Below, one piece after another: positions 1 to 7,973 of a stretch of 64,000 bases of DNA. This stretch comes from Bifidobacterium breve (GTDB lineage: Bacteria; Actinomycetota; Actinomycetes; Nanopelagicales; Nanopelagicaceae), in assembly GCA_945883755.1 (NCBI GenBank), contig CAMCXX010000001.1, positions 1 through 64,000 of the forward strand, written 5' to 3'. The position numbers and the translations under genes are program-made. Position 1 is the stretch's first letter; each line of letters starts with the position of its first letter. Below the pieces are notes generated by a model. That model had not been told where the DNA came from, ran no database searches, and saw only the letters and a list, made by a program, of their open reading frames with translations.

Positions 1-633
1 CTGCCAATCATTATTTTCCGATCTCACATATCGAATTCGATCATGCAATCTTGAGTATCTGCCCTGCCAAAACTCAATTGATGTGGGCAACACAACATAT
101 CCGCCCCAATGATCTGGCCTAGGAATGGTTGTGCCAACTGGCCACTTTGCTTCAAATTCGGCAAATTTACTTTCTAATACTGATCGATCACTTAGCTCAG
201 TTGATTGCATAGAAGCCCAGGCACCGATCTGGCTGCCACGAGGCCGACTAGCAAAGTACTTGTCAGATTCAGCAGATGAAATTTTTGAAGCAACACCCAA
301 GATAATTACCTGTCGCTCAAGGGGAAACCATGGAAAGAGAAGAGAGACATTTTGATTTTCCGATATTTGTTTTGCTTTTCTAGATTGATAATTTGAGAAA
401 AAGGTAAAGCCCTCATCAGTTAAATCTTTTAACAAGACAGTTCGACTGCTTGGTTGATTATCAAGAACAGTAGACAAGATCATCGCATTAGCCTCGACCA
501 CTATTTCATTACCTGTCGCATCGGCTAGCCAGGTATTGAAAAGTTCAAGTGGGTTTGCTGGAAGTTGTGAGTCAACCAATCCCACCTCGCCGTACTGGCG
601 ACGCATCGCAGCAATATCCTCGCGGTTAGCCAT
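1..633 (-). CDS. pdxH: Pyridoxamine 5'-phosphate oxidase, 3' end cut by window edge
   Basis: FMN enzyme that oxidises pyridoxine or pyridoxamine 5'-phosphate to pyridoxal phosphate in the cytoplasm. Reading leftward from the ATG at 633 gives 211 open codons. They include the N-terminal MRRQYGEVGL segment, SSRTVLLKD, the FMN-binding FFSNYQSRKAKQ stretch, and near the edge PRPDHWGGYVVLP followed by EFWQGRYSRLHDR, the family signature. Only a few C-terminal residues (usually ending RLAP) should lie outside the window. It diverges from citrate synthase, an arrangement I recall from other actinobacteria. A TTGGAT box lies exactly six bases before the ATG. Confidence 0.95.
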   Translation of the reverse strand, partial: MANREDIAAMRRQYGEVGLVDSQLPANPLELFNTWLADATGNEIVVEANAMILSTVLDNQPSSRTVLLKDLTDEGFTFFSNYQSRKAKQISENQNVSLLFPWFPLERQVIILGVASKISSAESDKYFASRPRGSQIGAWASMQSTELSDRSVLESKFAEFEAKWPVGTTIPRPDHWGGYVVLPTSIEFWQGRYSRLHDRIRYVRSENNDWQ

Positions 634-639
634 ACGGGT

Positions 640-645
640 ATCCAA
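640..645 (-). promoter_or_regulatory. Candidate -10 box of pdxH (leaderless geometry)
   Basis: Read leftward the sequence is TTGGAT, then six bases, then the ATG at 633. This is the same spacing seen at several better TANNNT boxes in this window, so transcription would begin at the start codon. No clear -35 element was seen. Confidence 0.35.
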
Positions 646-721
646 CCTCACTTATCCTCGGTTTGGTTCATCCTCACCAAGAGAGCAGAATACGGGCATT
701 GGAATTTTTATGCAGATGAAC

Positions 722-726
722 AGGAG
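722..726 (+). promoter_or_regulatory. Ribosome binding site of citrate synthase
   Basis: AGGAG six bases before the ATG at 733. It fixes the start of the citrate synthase gene and shows that this gene has a leader, unlike several neighbours. Confidence 0.7.
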
Positions 727-732
727 CAGATA

Positions 733-1848
733 ATGGCCGATGATTTCAAACCGGGGCTTGAGGGTGTAATCGCCTTTGAATCAAAGATTGCTGAACCAGA
801 TAAAGAGGGAAGTGCACTTCGTTACCGCGGTGTCGATATTGAGGATCTAGTTGGCCGAGTTACCTTTGGAAATGTTTGGGGCTTATTAGTAGATGATGAG
901 TTCAATCCAGGATTACCAGCAGCTGAACCATTTTTACTACCAGTTCACACCGGTGATGTTCGCGTAGATGTGCAATCTGCAATTGCAATGCTTACACCAG
1001 CTTGGGGCTTAAAACCACTGCTTGATATTTCAGATGAAGAGGCAAGAAGTAATTTAGCTCGAGTATCAGTGATGGTGCTTTCCTACGTTGCGCAATCAGC
1101 GCGTGGCACAGTTGTACCGGCGGTTCCACAATCAGAGATTGATAAAGCCCACACCGTAGTTGAGCGAATGATGATTCGCTGGCGCGGTGAGCCTGATCCA
1201 GTACATGTACGAGCAATTGATGCTTACTTTGTTTCAGCAGCAGAACATGGCATGAATGCATCAACCTTTACAGGTCGAGTCATTGCATCAACTGGTGCTG
1301 ATGTTGCAGCATCTATCTCAGGTGCTATCGGTGCAATGTCTGGTCCACTACATGGTGGCGCACCAGCACGTGTACTTAACATGATTGAAGCGGTAGAGAA
1401 ATCAGGGGATGCAGTCTCCTACGTGAAATCAATTCTGGATAAAGGCGATCGCTTGATGGGCTTTGGTCATCGGGTTTACCGGGCAGAGGATCCACGCGCT
1501 CGCACATTACGTCGAACTGCAAAGGAGCTAAATGCACCTCGCTATGAGGTGGCACTTGCACTTGAAAAGGCAGCACTTGCCGAACTTAAAGAGCGTCAAC
1601 CAGATCGAGTACTAGAAACTAATGTTGAGTTCTGGGCTGCGATTATTTTGGATTTTGCACAAATTCCAGCAAATCTATTTACATCGATGTTCACCGCTGC
1701 CCGTACGGCTGGATGGTCTGCCCATATTTTGGAACAGAAACAAACTGGTCGAATCATCCGTCCATCAGCACGTTACGTTGGACCTGGTCCACGTAAACCA
1801 AAGGATGTTAAGGGCTGGGATGAAACTGTTGAGTCCCTTCACAATTAA
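733..1848 (+). CDS. Citrate synthase
   Basis: Condenses acetyl-CoA with oxaloacetate to citrate, the entry step of the TCA cycle. The 371-residue length fits the short actinobacterial 'citrate synthase 2' (CitA-like) form. The residues corresponding to the catalytic triad are visible: His207 in GPLHGGAP, His246 in GFGHRVY and Asp307 in IILDFAQIP. A C-terminal RPSARYVGP segment supplies further substrate contacts. The start is fixed by an AGGAG site. The photolyase follows 33 bases downstream on the same strand, so they may be cotranscribed. Whether it acts with citrate or 2-methylcitrate cannot be settled by reading; a 2-methylcitrate cycle cluster is not present here. Confidence 0.95.
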   Translation: MADDFKPGLEGVIAFESKIAEPDKEGSALRYRGVDIEDLVGRVTFGNVWGLLVDDEFNPGLPAAEPFLLPVHTGDVRVDVQSAIAMLTPAWGLKPLLDISDEEARSNLARVSVMVLSYVAQSARGTVVPAVPQSEIDKAHTVVERMMIRWRGEPDPVHVRAIDAYFVSAAEHGMNASTFTGRVIASTGADVAASISGAIGAMSGPLHGGAPARVLNMIEAVEKSGDAVSYVKSILDKGDRLMGFGHRVYRAEDPRARTLRRTAKELNAPRYEVALALEKAALAELKERQPDRVLETNVEFWAAIILDFAQIPANLFTSMFTAARTAGWSAHILEQKQTGRIIRPSARYVGPGPRKPKDVKGWDETVESLHN

Positions 1849-1881
1849 TTTTAGATATTTACTTAAGTAAGGCTTATCTAA

Positions 1882-3237
1882 ATGGCTAGCAGATCGATAC
1901 TTTGGTTTCGAAGAGATCTGCGAATCGGTGACAATCCAGCATTAAATGCAGCGCTGGCAGCAGCAGATGAGATCGTTCCGGTATTTATCTTAGAGCCAAA
2001 GTTAATGAAGGAGATGGGTACAAAGCGGGCTGCATACTTAAGTGATTCGCTGCGAGCATTGGATCAGAGCTTAGGTGGAAATTTAAATGTAATTGCCGGT
2101 GATCCAATAAAGGTGTTAACTGAGTTAAAGAAACAGTATCAAGCAAACTCAATCCACATTAGCGCTGAGTATGAACCAACTGGTGCAGCCCGTGATGCTG
2201 CAGTTGAAGCGGCAGGAATTGAGCTAACTAGAACTGGTTCACCATATGCGGTTGCACCAAGCCGTGTGCGCAAACCCAGCGATGGCACCGCTTACAAGGT
2301 GTACACACCTTTTTATCGAGCTTGGTTGGTGCATGGTTGGCGGGCTCCTGCTACTACACCTAAAAAAATTCCAACGGTAAAGGTTGATCCTGCAAATAAA
2401 GCGATTCCAGATGCACCATGGCCAGCTGGTGTAATTAAATCTCAAGCTGGTGAAGCAGCTGCGATTGCACGATTTAAGGTATTTAAAAAGAATTCGCTAT
2501 CTAATTACGATGAAAGTAGAAATCTGGCAGCGATTGATGGCACCAGCAAGATGAGTGCGCACTTAAGTTTTGGTGAGATCCACCCACGAAGCTTGTTAGC
2601 AGATTTAGGTGATAGTGCTGCACATGATGTTTATCGAAAAGAGATTGCTTGGCGCGAGTTCTACGCCGATGTCTTATTTCATAATCAACATACCGAAACT
2701 GATTATTACGCCCCCCAGTTTGCAAAGATGCGTTATGACAAACCAGGCGCACAATTTAAAGCATGGTGTGAAGGCAAAACCGGTTTTCCCTTTGTAGATG
2801 CGGCTATGCGTCAATTATTAAGTGAGGGCTGGATGCACAATCGAACCAGAATGGTAGTGGCATCATTTTTAGTTAAGGATTTACATTTAGAGTGGCAGCT
2901 GGGTGAGCGCTTCTTTAAAGAGCATTTAATTGATTACGATGTAGCTTCAAATGCACATGGTTGGCAATGGACCGCTGGCAGCGGCACAGATGCATCTCCG
3001 TACTATCGAGTCTTCAATCCCATTGAACAAGGAAAGCGCTTTGATCCAGATGGTGATTATGTGCGCCGTTATATTCCAGAGCTCTCACATATCGCAGGAG
3101 TTAAGGTGCAGGAGCCTTGGGATCAGAGCGATGGCTATAAAAATCAATATCCAAAACGAATTGTTGATCACGCATTAGAAAGAGTTGAATCACTCGCCCG
3201 CCTTGAAGAGATCAAGGCGAGCAAGCCAGGGCCATAA
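1882..3237 (+). CDS. phrB: Deoxyribodipyrimidine photolyase (CPD photolyase family)
   Basis: Light-driven repair of UV-induced pyrimidine dimers. The 451-residue protein has an N-terminal Rossmann-like domain opening SILWFRRDLRIGDNPAL, and a C-terminal FAD-binding domain with EIAWREFYAD, EGWMHNRTRM, the block NAHGWQWTAGSGTDASPYY (around residue 360) and PDGDYVRRYIPEL. These are class I photolyase signatures. The conserved Trp residues of WQWTAG favour repair activity over a cryptochrome role, but that is inference. It lies close behind citrate synthase and converges with the homospermidine synthase gene. It suits a sunlit surface-water organism. Confidence 0.94.
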   Translation: MASRSILWFRRDLRIGDNPALNAALAAADEIVPVFILEPKLMKEMGTKRAAYLSDSLRALDQSLGGNLNVIAGDPIKVLTELKKQYQANSIHISAEYEPTGAARDAAVEAAGIELTRTGSPYAVAPSRVRKPSDGTAYKVYTPFYRAWLVHGWRAPATTPKKIPTVKVDPANKAIPDAPWPAGVIKSQAGEAAAIARFKVFKKNSLSNYDESRNLAAIDGTSKMSAHLSFGEIHPRSLLADLGDSAAHDVYRKEIAWREFYADVLFHNQHTETDYYAPQFAKMRYDKPGAQFKAWCEGKTGFPFVDAAMRQLLSEGWMHNRTRMVVASFLVKDLHLEWQLGERFFKEHLIDYDVASNAHGWQWTAGSGTDASPYYRVFNPIEQGKRFDPDGDYVRRYIPELSHIAGVKVQEPWDQSDGYKNQYPKRIVDHALERVESLARLEEIKASKPGP

Positions 3238-3249
3238 GCAAAGTAATCT

Positions 3250-4683
3250 TTAAGCTAGAAAATTACTGAACTGCCAAGGATCTGATTCATCGTAAACACG
3301 ACCATTCCAACCTTTAAATAAATCATTTCGGTGCATCAGCGGATCCCAATCTGCAGCTGCTGAGTGGTAACCACCCCAATACTTTTCTGCGTAATTTAAA
3401 ACCTCACGCCAAGGCATGTCATCTGGAACCATGTAACCACGATTTGGATTTGCCATGGCCCAAGCAACAGCTGCGTAAACTGCACTTGAAACCTGCACGG
3501 TAGTGGCAGATTGTTTTGGAATTAATTTTCGAGAGTCATGAATATTTAATAATGAACCGGTCCACCAAGATTTATATGGGTGCCCCATCAGTAATACACC
3601 CAGGTGATCGGCACCATCAATAATCTCTTCATTCATAATTCGCTGATTGCTGGTGATCTGCCATTGATTCATCTCGAGCTCGCGCATCGATGCAATCGCT
3701 GCATCGGTTGGACAGTATGCGTAATGAACAGTTGGCCGATAGATTGCTTTGTCTCCATCCCAAACAGTTAAGTGATCACTTATTGTGAAAGCTTCGCCAT
3801 GGCGAACTAACATGCCAGTTGTCTCCATATTTGGTACCCAAGATCTAACCCAGGTCGTAGCACCTGGTTGTGCAATACAGATCTGATTTTTTGGTCCAGT
3901 TTGGTGTTCATAAGCCTTTGCTGGCAAGGTTTTTTCATGAGTGCCCCAACCAAGTTCAGCTGGTGCAATACCCTCTTCATAGAAACCTTCTACCGACCAG
4001 GTATTTACAAACTCATTAAACAACTTTGGTTTATCTGAAATTTGCGTATCTCGTTCTGCAATATGAATTACTTTGATACCAAGTTTTTGCGCAAGTACTG
4101 GGAAATTCTCACCTGCCAAAGCCTCTGCAACTCCAGCTGCAGCTTTACCTTCAGAGATAGCAAGAGTTGCGATATCAACCATCGCTTTTTTAGTTAGATG
4201 AGATACCAAGCCAGGATTAGCACCATGCTCAACAATTGCAGTTGGTCCTTGGCCTTTCCAAGTATCGGTTAACTTTCGTAATTTCATATGGCGCCAATAA
4301 AGTGTGCGCTCGGTTGGATGGCGATTAGCACCTGCTGAGTATGGATCCCACTCTTCAAGTGAGGTGTTCAAATAGATAACTCCATGATCATGTGCCCAAC
4401 CAAGAATCTCATTAACATCAATATTCCAGGCTAGATCTAATAAGAAATCTCCAGCAGATAAGTACTTGGATAAAAATTGATCCATATTCTCTTTGGTCAA
4501 TTGATCCTGAATATAAGTTGCGCCAGCGGCTATCGCCTCTGAAACGCGATGGCGGTTATCACGCATATCCGCAATCGTGATCTGTTTAGCATCTACTAGA
4601 TGCTCTATTAAAAGTGGTAGTACACATTGTGATACTGAACCTGCACCTAAAATCAGAACTCGATTCTGGAAACGTGCTGCCAA
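3250..4683 (-). CDS. hss: Homospermidine synthase
   Basis: NAD-dependent enzyme making sym-homospermidine from putrescine (or putrescine plus spermidine). The 477-residue length equals the usual bacterial Hss. An N-terminal nucleotide-binding motif LILGAGSVSQC is followed by HGANPGLVSH, HIAERDTQ, FVNTWSVEGF, PAELGWGT, QPGATTWVRSW, YRPTVHYAY, LGVLLMGH and QVSSAVYAAVAWA, ending SDPWQFSNFLA. These match the Blastochloris-type enzyme as I remember it. The start is TTG at 4683, chosen because a strong GGAGG lies six bases upstream. Hss is best known from alphaproteobacteria, so lateral origin is possible. No decarboxylase for putrescine supply is in the window. Confidence 0.92.
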   Translation of the reverse strand: MAARFQNRVLILGAGSVSQCVLPLLIEHLVDAKQITIADMRDNRHRVSEAIAAGATYIQDQLTKENMDQFLSKYLSAGDFLLDLAWNIDVNEILGWAHDHGVIYLNTSLEEWDPYSAGANRHPTERTLYWRHMKLRKLTDTWKGQGPTAIVEHGANPGLVSHLTKKAMVDIATLAISEGKAAAGVAEALAGENFPVLAQKLGIKVIHIAERDTQISDKPKLFNEFVNTWSVEGFYEEGIAPAELGWGTHEKTLPAKAYEHQTGPKNQICIAQPGATTWVRSWVPNMETTGMLVRHGEAFTISDHLTVWDGDKAIYRPTVHYAYCPTDAAIASMRELEMNQWQITSNQRIMNEEIIDGADHLGVLLMGHPYKSWWTGSLLNIHDSRKLIPKQSATTVQVSSAVYAAVAWAMANPNRGYMVPDDMPWREVLNYAEKYWGGYHSAAADWDPLMHRNDLFKGWNGRVYDESDPWQFSNFLA

Positions 4684-4752
4684 TTAGGACCTCCATTTTC
4701 ATCGTTGCTCTCTGCAACTGTAAAAAGTTTAGCCTACTTTTTTAAGGAGTGA

Positions 4753-6132
4753 TTATTTCCAGATCTTCATTCCATCCTGACTTCGCTTGGCTTCATACAT
4801 CATCTCATCAGCGCGCTGCAGTAATTCAGAGGCATTTGATTGATCAGTAAAGCCGGCAATGCCAATACTCACACCAATTCTCACCTCTTTATTTGATATC
4901 AAAAAGGGATAGCTCAAAGTTGATTGAATTGCATGGCTAAGTTCTACCGCCGCTTGCTCCGAGATATTTGCAATGATGCCAAACTCATCTCCACCCAATC
5001 TAGCGATGAGGGCGTTGGGCGGCAGCACTCTGGAGAATCTAGTTGCTACCTGCCGCAGTAATTGATCACCAGCATCATGTCCTAGTGAGTCATTGACCGA
5101 TTTAAAACCATCTAAATCAAGGAGAAATATAAAACCTGTCTTTGTATTATTGAAGTGAGTAAGGAAATTACGTCGATTTGATAAACCAGTTAACTCATCA
5201 GTGCGGGCTAGTGCTCTCTCAGTGCCGGCAGAGTTTGCCTCCTGCAATGCAAAGCTCATTCTGATAAAGGCCAGCGCAATTGTGATAAAGCCAGGAATTA
5301 AAATAAATGTAGGAAAGTATCCTGGATTAAAAGCAGCGACTCCAAGCAGTGAGCCACTTGCAATTAATGCAAGCGTTGCAGAGTATGAAGAGATCTTCTC
5401 CGAGAATTTTGCCTCCCCACCAGAGTATGACAAAGATAAAGAGATCAGCAATAAGCCTAAGATCCAACCATCATCAGTAATTGATCCAAATCGATATCTA
5501 GAATTGATTGATAACCAGATGAAAAGTAAATCGGAGAGTGAGAAGGCTAATAATCCCGCGCATAGTAAAAAAGATCGCTTACTTATTGGATTTAAAAGAA
5601 GGTAGACCAAGGAGATCGCCAAAATTACGATATCGCCAACGGGGTAGAGAATTGATAAAAAAACAGTAAAGGCTGACCCAGTAAAGGTAAGCATCGCAGG
5701 TTTTAACAAAAAGGCGGTTAATACGCTGGTGAAACCAACAGCCACAATAACGGTATCTAGTAACTCTAGCGCGCCAATCTTCACTCGCTGCGTGAAAGCT
5801 CTGATCACACCAAAGAGAATTAATGGATAAAAGAGGGCGTAACAAAGCTCTGAAATTACAGATGGAAATTGAGTTTTAAAAAATGAGTTTGAAGTAGAAA
5901 GTATTGAACCAAAGCTCCAGATTAACTGTGCATAGCCAATTGCAAATGCTGCCTTACGATCGGTAAGGATTGGCGCTCGTAAAGCAATTACCGCAGCTAG
6001 TAAACCAACTAAATTAAATAGTATTAAGTCGATCAAAATACTTGGCTGGTCAAAGGAGAGCCGAAGTGCAAAATGTAAAACCAGTAGAAAAATTGCTACT
6101 GGTTTAAGAATGAGATAGCCACGCACATTCAA
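4753..6132 (-). CDS. Membrane-anchored GGDEF protein, probable diguanylate cyclase
   Basis: Likely makes cyclic di-GMP from GTP at the membrane. About the first 290 of 459 residues are a series of roughly eight or nine hydrophobic segments with no recognised sensor domain. The C-terminal domain begins near ARTDELTGLSNRRNF and contains DLDGFKSVNDSLGHDAGDQLL and an intact active-site loop ARLGGDEFGII. The RxxD inhibitory site normally just before GGDEF is not visible (the stretch reads RVLPPNALIARL), suggesting no product feedback at that site. No EAL domain is attached. The start appears to be TTG at 6132; a GTG two codons later is an alternative. The 5' side holds a candidate structured RNA. 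Confidence 0.88.
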   Translation of the reverse strand: MNVRGYLILKPVAIFLLVLHFALRLSFDQPSILIDLILFNLVGLLAAVIALRAPILTDRKAAFAIGYAQLIWSFGSILSTSNSFFKTQFPSVISELCYALFYPLILFGVIRAFTQRVKIGALELLDTVIVAVGFTSVLTAFLLKPAMLTFTGSAFTVFLSILYPVGDIVILAISLVYLLLNPISKRSFLLCAGLLAFSLSDLLFIWLSINSRYRFGSITDDGWILGLLLISLSLSYSGGEAKFSEKISSYSATLALIASGSLLGVAAFNPGYFPTFILIPGFITIALAFIRMSFALQEANSAGTERALARTDELTGLSNRRNFLTHFNNTKTGFIFLLDLDGFKSVNDSLGHDAGDQLLRQVATRFSRVLPPNALIARLGGDEFGIIANISEQAAVELSHAIQSTLSYPFLISNKEVRIGVSIGIAGFTDQSNASELLQRADEMMYEAKRSQDGMKIWK

Positions 6133-6200
6133 ATGTTAAGAGATATTTTTTGTAAAGAGTAGGGTTTTTGGAAAAGAATTAATGCCAGCACCTATTTTTA

Positions 6201-6310
6201 CTCTCTTTAGATGTGGTCTGGCAGCAATTTCCATCTGCCGGGGGTGAGAGAGCCCTATAGATTAAAAAAGCTGTCGTAACCGCATTGGATGCGATTGCGA
6301 CAGCTTTTTA
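6201..6310 (+). ncRNA. Candidate structured small RNA ending in a terminator hairpin
   Basis: The gap 6133-6323 between two leftward genes holds nested pairing. CTCTCT at 6201-6206 pairs with AGAGAG at 6247-6252, and TCTGGCAG at 6217-6224 pairs with CTGCCGGG at 6235-6242 around a ten-base loop. A long hairpin with a T run follows at 6264-6310. On the + strand a TTGGAA at 6168 and TATTTT near 6193 could be a weak promoter placing the RNA start at the first stem. On the - strand the same hairpin would lie in the leader of the GGDEF gene. I could not match it to 4.5S, 6S, 6C, or a riboswitch family I know. Confidence 0.35.
6264..6310. terminator. Intrinsic terminator, both strands
   Basis: An inverted repeat with a near-perfect stem of about 20 pairs: AAAGCTGTCG...CCGCAT, three-base loop, ATGCG...CGACAGCTTT. 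It has a T run at each end as read in its own direction. It lies 14 bases after the stop codon of the leftward secreted-protein gene and would end that transcript. On the + strand it would end the candidate RNA. Confidence 0.85.
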
Positions 6311-6323
6311 CTTGATGAATTGA

Positions 6324-7091
6324 TTAGTTCTTATATTTTGGATTACAAAATTCGACCAAGATGCCTCTTGTCATTTGAAGAGAATTCAAAAGTAACTTAG
6401 TTGTTCCAATTGCTTCATCTCCAGCGTCTACAACACTTTGGATCGCACCTTTGGATACTTCTAGCGCAGAGAGTTTTGTAGTGAGTGAACTTCTCAGTTC
6501 GGTTAATTTTAACTTTGTAGCAGCGGCAGAAGTTCTATTAATCAATAGTCCAATAGATGAAATTTGTTTATTGGCTGATTCAATTACTTTTGCTGGCACT
6601 GGCATTTGACCAATTTTTTTATTAGCCAAGGTCGGGTTATTTGGAACCCAGAATTTTGTTGTTCCGATATTTGCAGCAGTTGGAGCCTTGTTGCTACCGG
6701 CCTTACGCGCAATGAAATAATTTGAATTGTAGTAAACAACGTCATTTCTTACGTATGGCACAAGAGGATTCCAAGTTATAAGCGACTTGAGATCTCCACC
6801 AACGGGTTCAATTGCCATAAACCTACTAGTTTCTGCCTGTCTGATAAGAGTTGGGGTGGATTTCATCGCTGGGCCCCAATCACTATACATATCCATGCAG
6901 TCAAAAGATGTCCATGTCAATCTAGATGAATTAAAGAATGGATTTTTTTGACAAACGAAAGTAGTTGAGCCAATTTTTGTTGATGCACCAGCTGTTGGGC
7001 ATGCGCCACCAGGTGTTGCAGCGATTGCCGGAGTTGCGAAACCTAAGATTAAAAAGCTTGCCATGATGGCCGCTGATATTTTTCTTTTCAT
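6324..7091 (-). CDS. Secreted protein with a chitin-binding-like (CBM5/12-type) segment
   Basis: Function unknown. Residues 1-24 form a signal peptide (basic start, hydrophobic core, TPAIAAT cleavage region). Then comes a small cysteine-containing motif GGACPTAGASTKIGSTTFVC, a pattern I associate with secreted actinobacterial proteins. Around residues 107-150 the pattern W-NP-PYVRNDVVYYNSNYFIARKA ... KFWVP resembles carbohydrate-binding modules of families 5/12 (chitin or cellulose binding), with the expected aromatic residues. The C-terminal 90 residues are helical and end with a lone cysteine (FCNPKYKN). It stands alone with its own terminator at 6264-6310. Binding of chitin or plant detritus is inference. 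Confidence 0.75.
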   Translation of the reverse strand: MKRKISAAIMASFLILGFATPAIAATPGGACPTAGASTKIGSTTFVCQKNPFFNSSRLTWTSFDCMDMYSDWGPAMKSTPTLIRQAETSRFMAIEPVGGDLKSLITWNPLVPYVRNDVVYYNSNYFIARKAGSNKAPTAANIGTTKFWVPNNPTLANKKIGQMPVPAKVIESANKQISSIGLLINRTSAAATKLKLTELRSSLTTKLSALEVSKGAIQSVVDAGDEAIGTTKLLLNSLQMTRGILVEFCNPKYKN

Positions 7092-7205
7092 GAGTTGCTC
7101 CTTTAATTAACCATCTTTGGTATGGCTAGAGTCTACTTTACTAAGGTGCCTGTGATCGAGGATATCTTGCAGATCACCCGTGAATTTAATGTGAAGTTGT
7201 GGTAT

Positions 7206-7973
7206 TTATCGTTGCTTTTTGCGCACATTCATACCGATTCGACGAACCAGTGGGCGTGGTCCAAATCGTGAAATACTGCTTAGTATTAAGTACTGCCAGC
7301 CTGGAATTGATATCACCTTTCCAGCCTTTACATCTCGCCAAGATTTTTCTACAACTTGCTCAGCTGATAACCACATAAAATTTGGTAAACCCTTCATCTT
7401 CATGCGACCTCGTTGATGAAACTCTGTTCTTGTAAAGCCTGGACACAAGGCGGAAATCTTCACTTTAGTTGAGCGAAGTTCAGTATGGAGGGATTCCGTC
7501 AATACTGTTAAATATGATTTTGCTGCGCTGTAACTGCCGCCAGCGATCCAACTAGCGACGCTGCTGACATTTACAATAATTCCAGAGTTACGTTGCAGCA
7601 TTACCGGTAATACTGCATGGGTTAATCTCATAGGAGCGGTGACTAAAACATCTAATAGGGCTTGCTCTACATTGATTTCACTATCTAAGAAACTTTTATT
7701 AATGCCAAATCCAGCATTATTTACCAATACATCAACTGGCTTTTTGCCATCGCCAAGACGCTTTCTAACCTTTTCTAGTTGAATTGATTTGGTTAAATCT
7801 GCCGCTAGTAACTCAACTTTCACACCAAACTCTTTACTTAAAACTTTAGCGGTGGCTGATAAGCGTTGTTTATCGCGTGCTACCAGGATTAGATCAAAAC
7901 CTTCTCGTGCCAGCAATCTTGCATACTGTGCACCAATTCCAGCGGTAGCACCAGTTACTAATGCAATTGCCAT
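7206..7973 (-). CDS. Short-chain dehydrogenase/reductase, substrate unknown
   Basis: NAD(P)-dependent oxidoreductase of the classical SDR family, 255 residues. The cofactor motif is TGATAGIGAQYA near residues 8-19, with NNAGFG near residue 87. The catalytic set is Ser in VNVSSVAS plus Tyr/Lys in YSAAKSYL, followed by CPGFTRTEFHQRG. The C-terminus is hydrophobic then basic (RRIGMNVRKKQR), as in the DltE/YqjQ-like branch. Its ATG overlaps the stop of the upstream dehydrogenase gene by one base (TAATG), so the two are translationally coupled and may act in one pathway. Confidence 0.9.
   Translation of the reverse strand: MAIALVTGATAGIGAQYARLLAREGFDLILVARDKQRLSATAKVLSKEFGVKVELLAADLTKSIQLEKVRKRLGDGKKPVDVLVNNAGFGINKSFLDSEINVEQALLDVLVTAPMRLTHAVLPVMLQRNSGIIVNVSSVASWIAGGSYSAAKSYLTVLTESLHTELRSTKVKISALCPGFTRTEFHQRGRMKMKGLPNFMWLSAEQVVEKSWRDVKAGKVISIPGWQYLILSSISRFGPRPLVRRIGMNVRKKQR

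Noticed and set aside
5201-5605. Rightward 134-codon ORF within the GGDEF gene
   Set aside because: Antisense shadow of a gene with clear domain motifs; no initiation signal.
6201-6310. 4.5S (SRP) RNA or 6C RNA
   Set aside because: The GGAAGCAGCC-type SRP core and the C-rich loops of 6C RNA are not found; only generic stems are seen.
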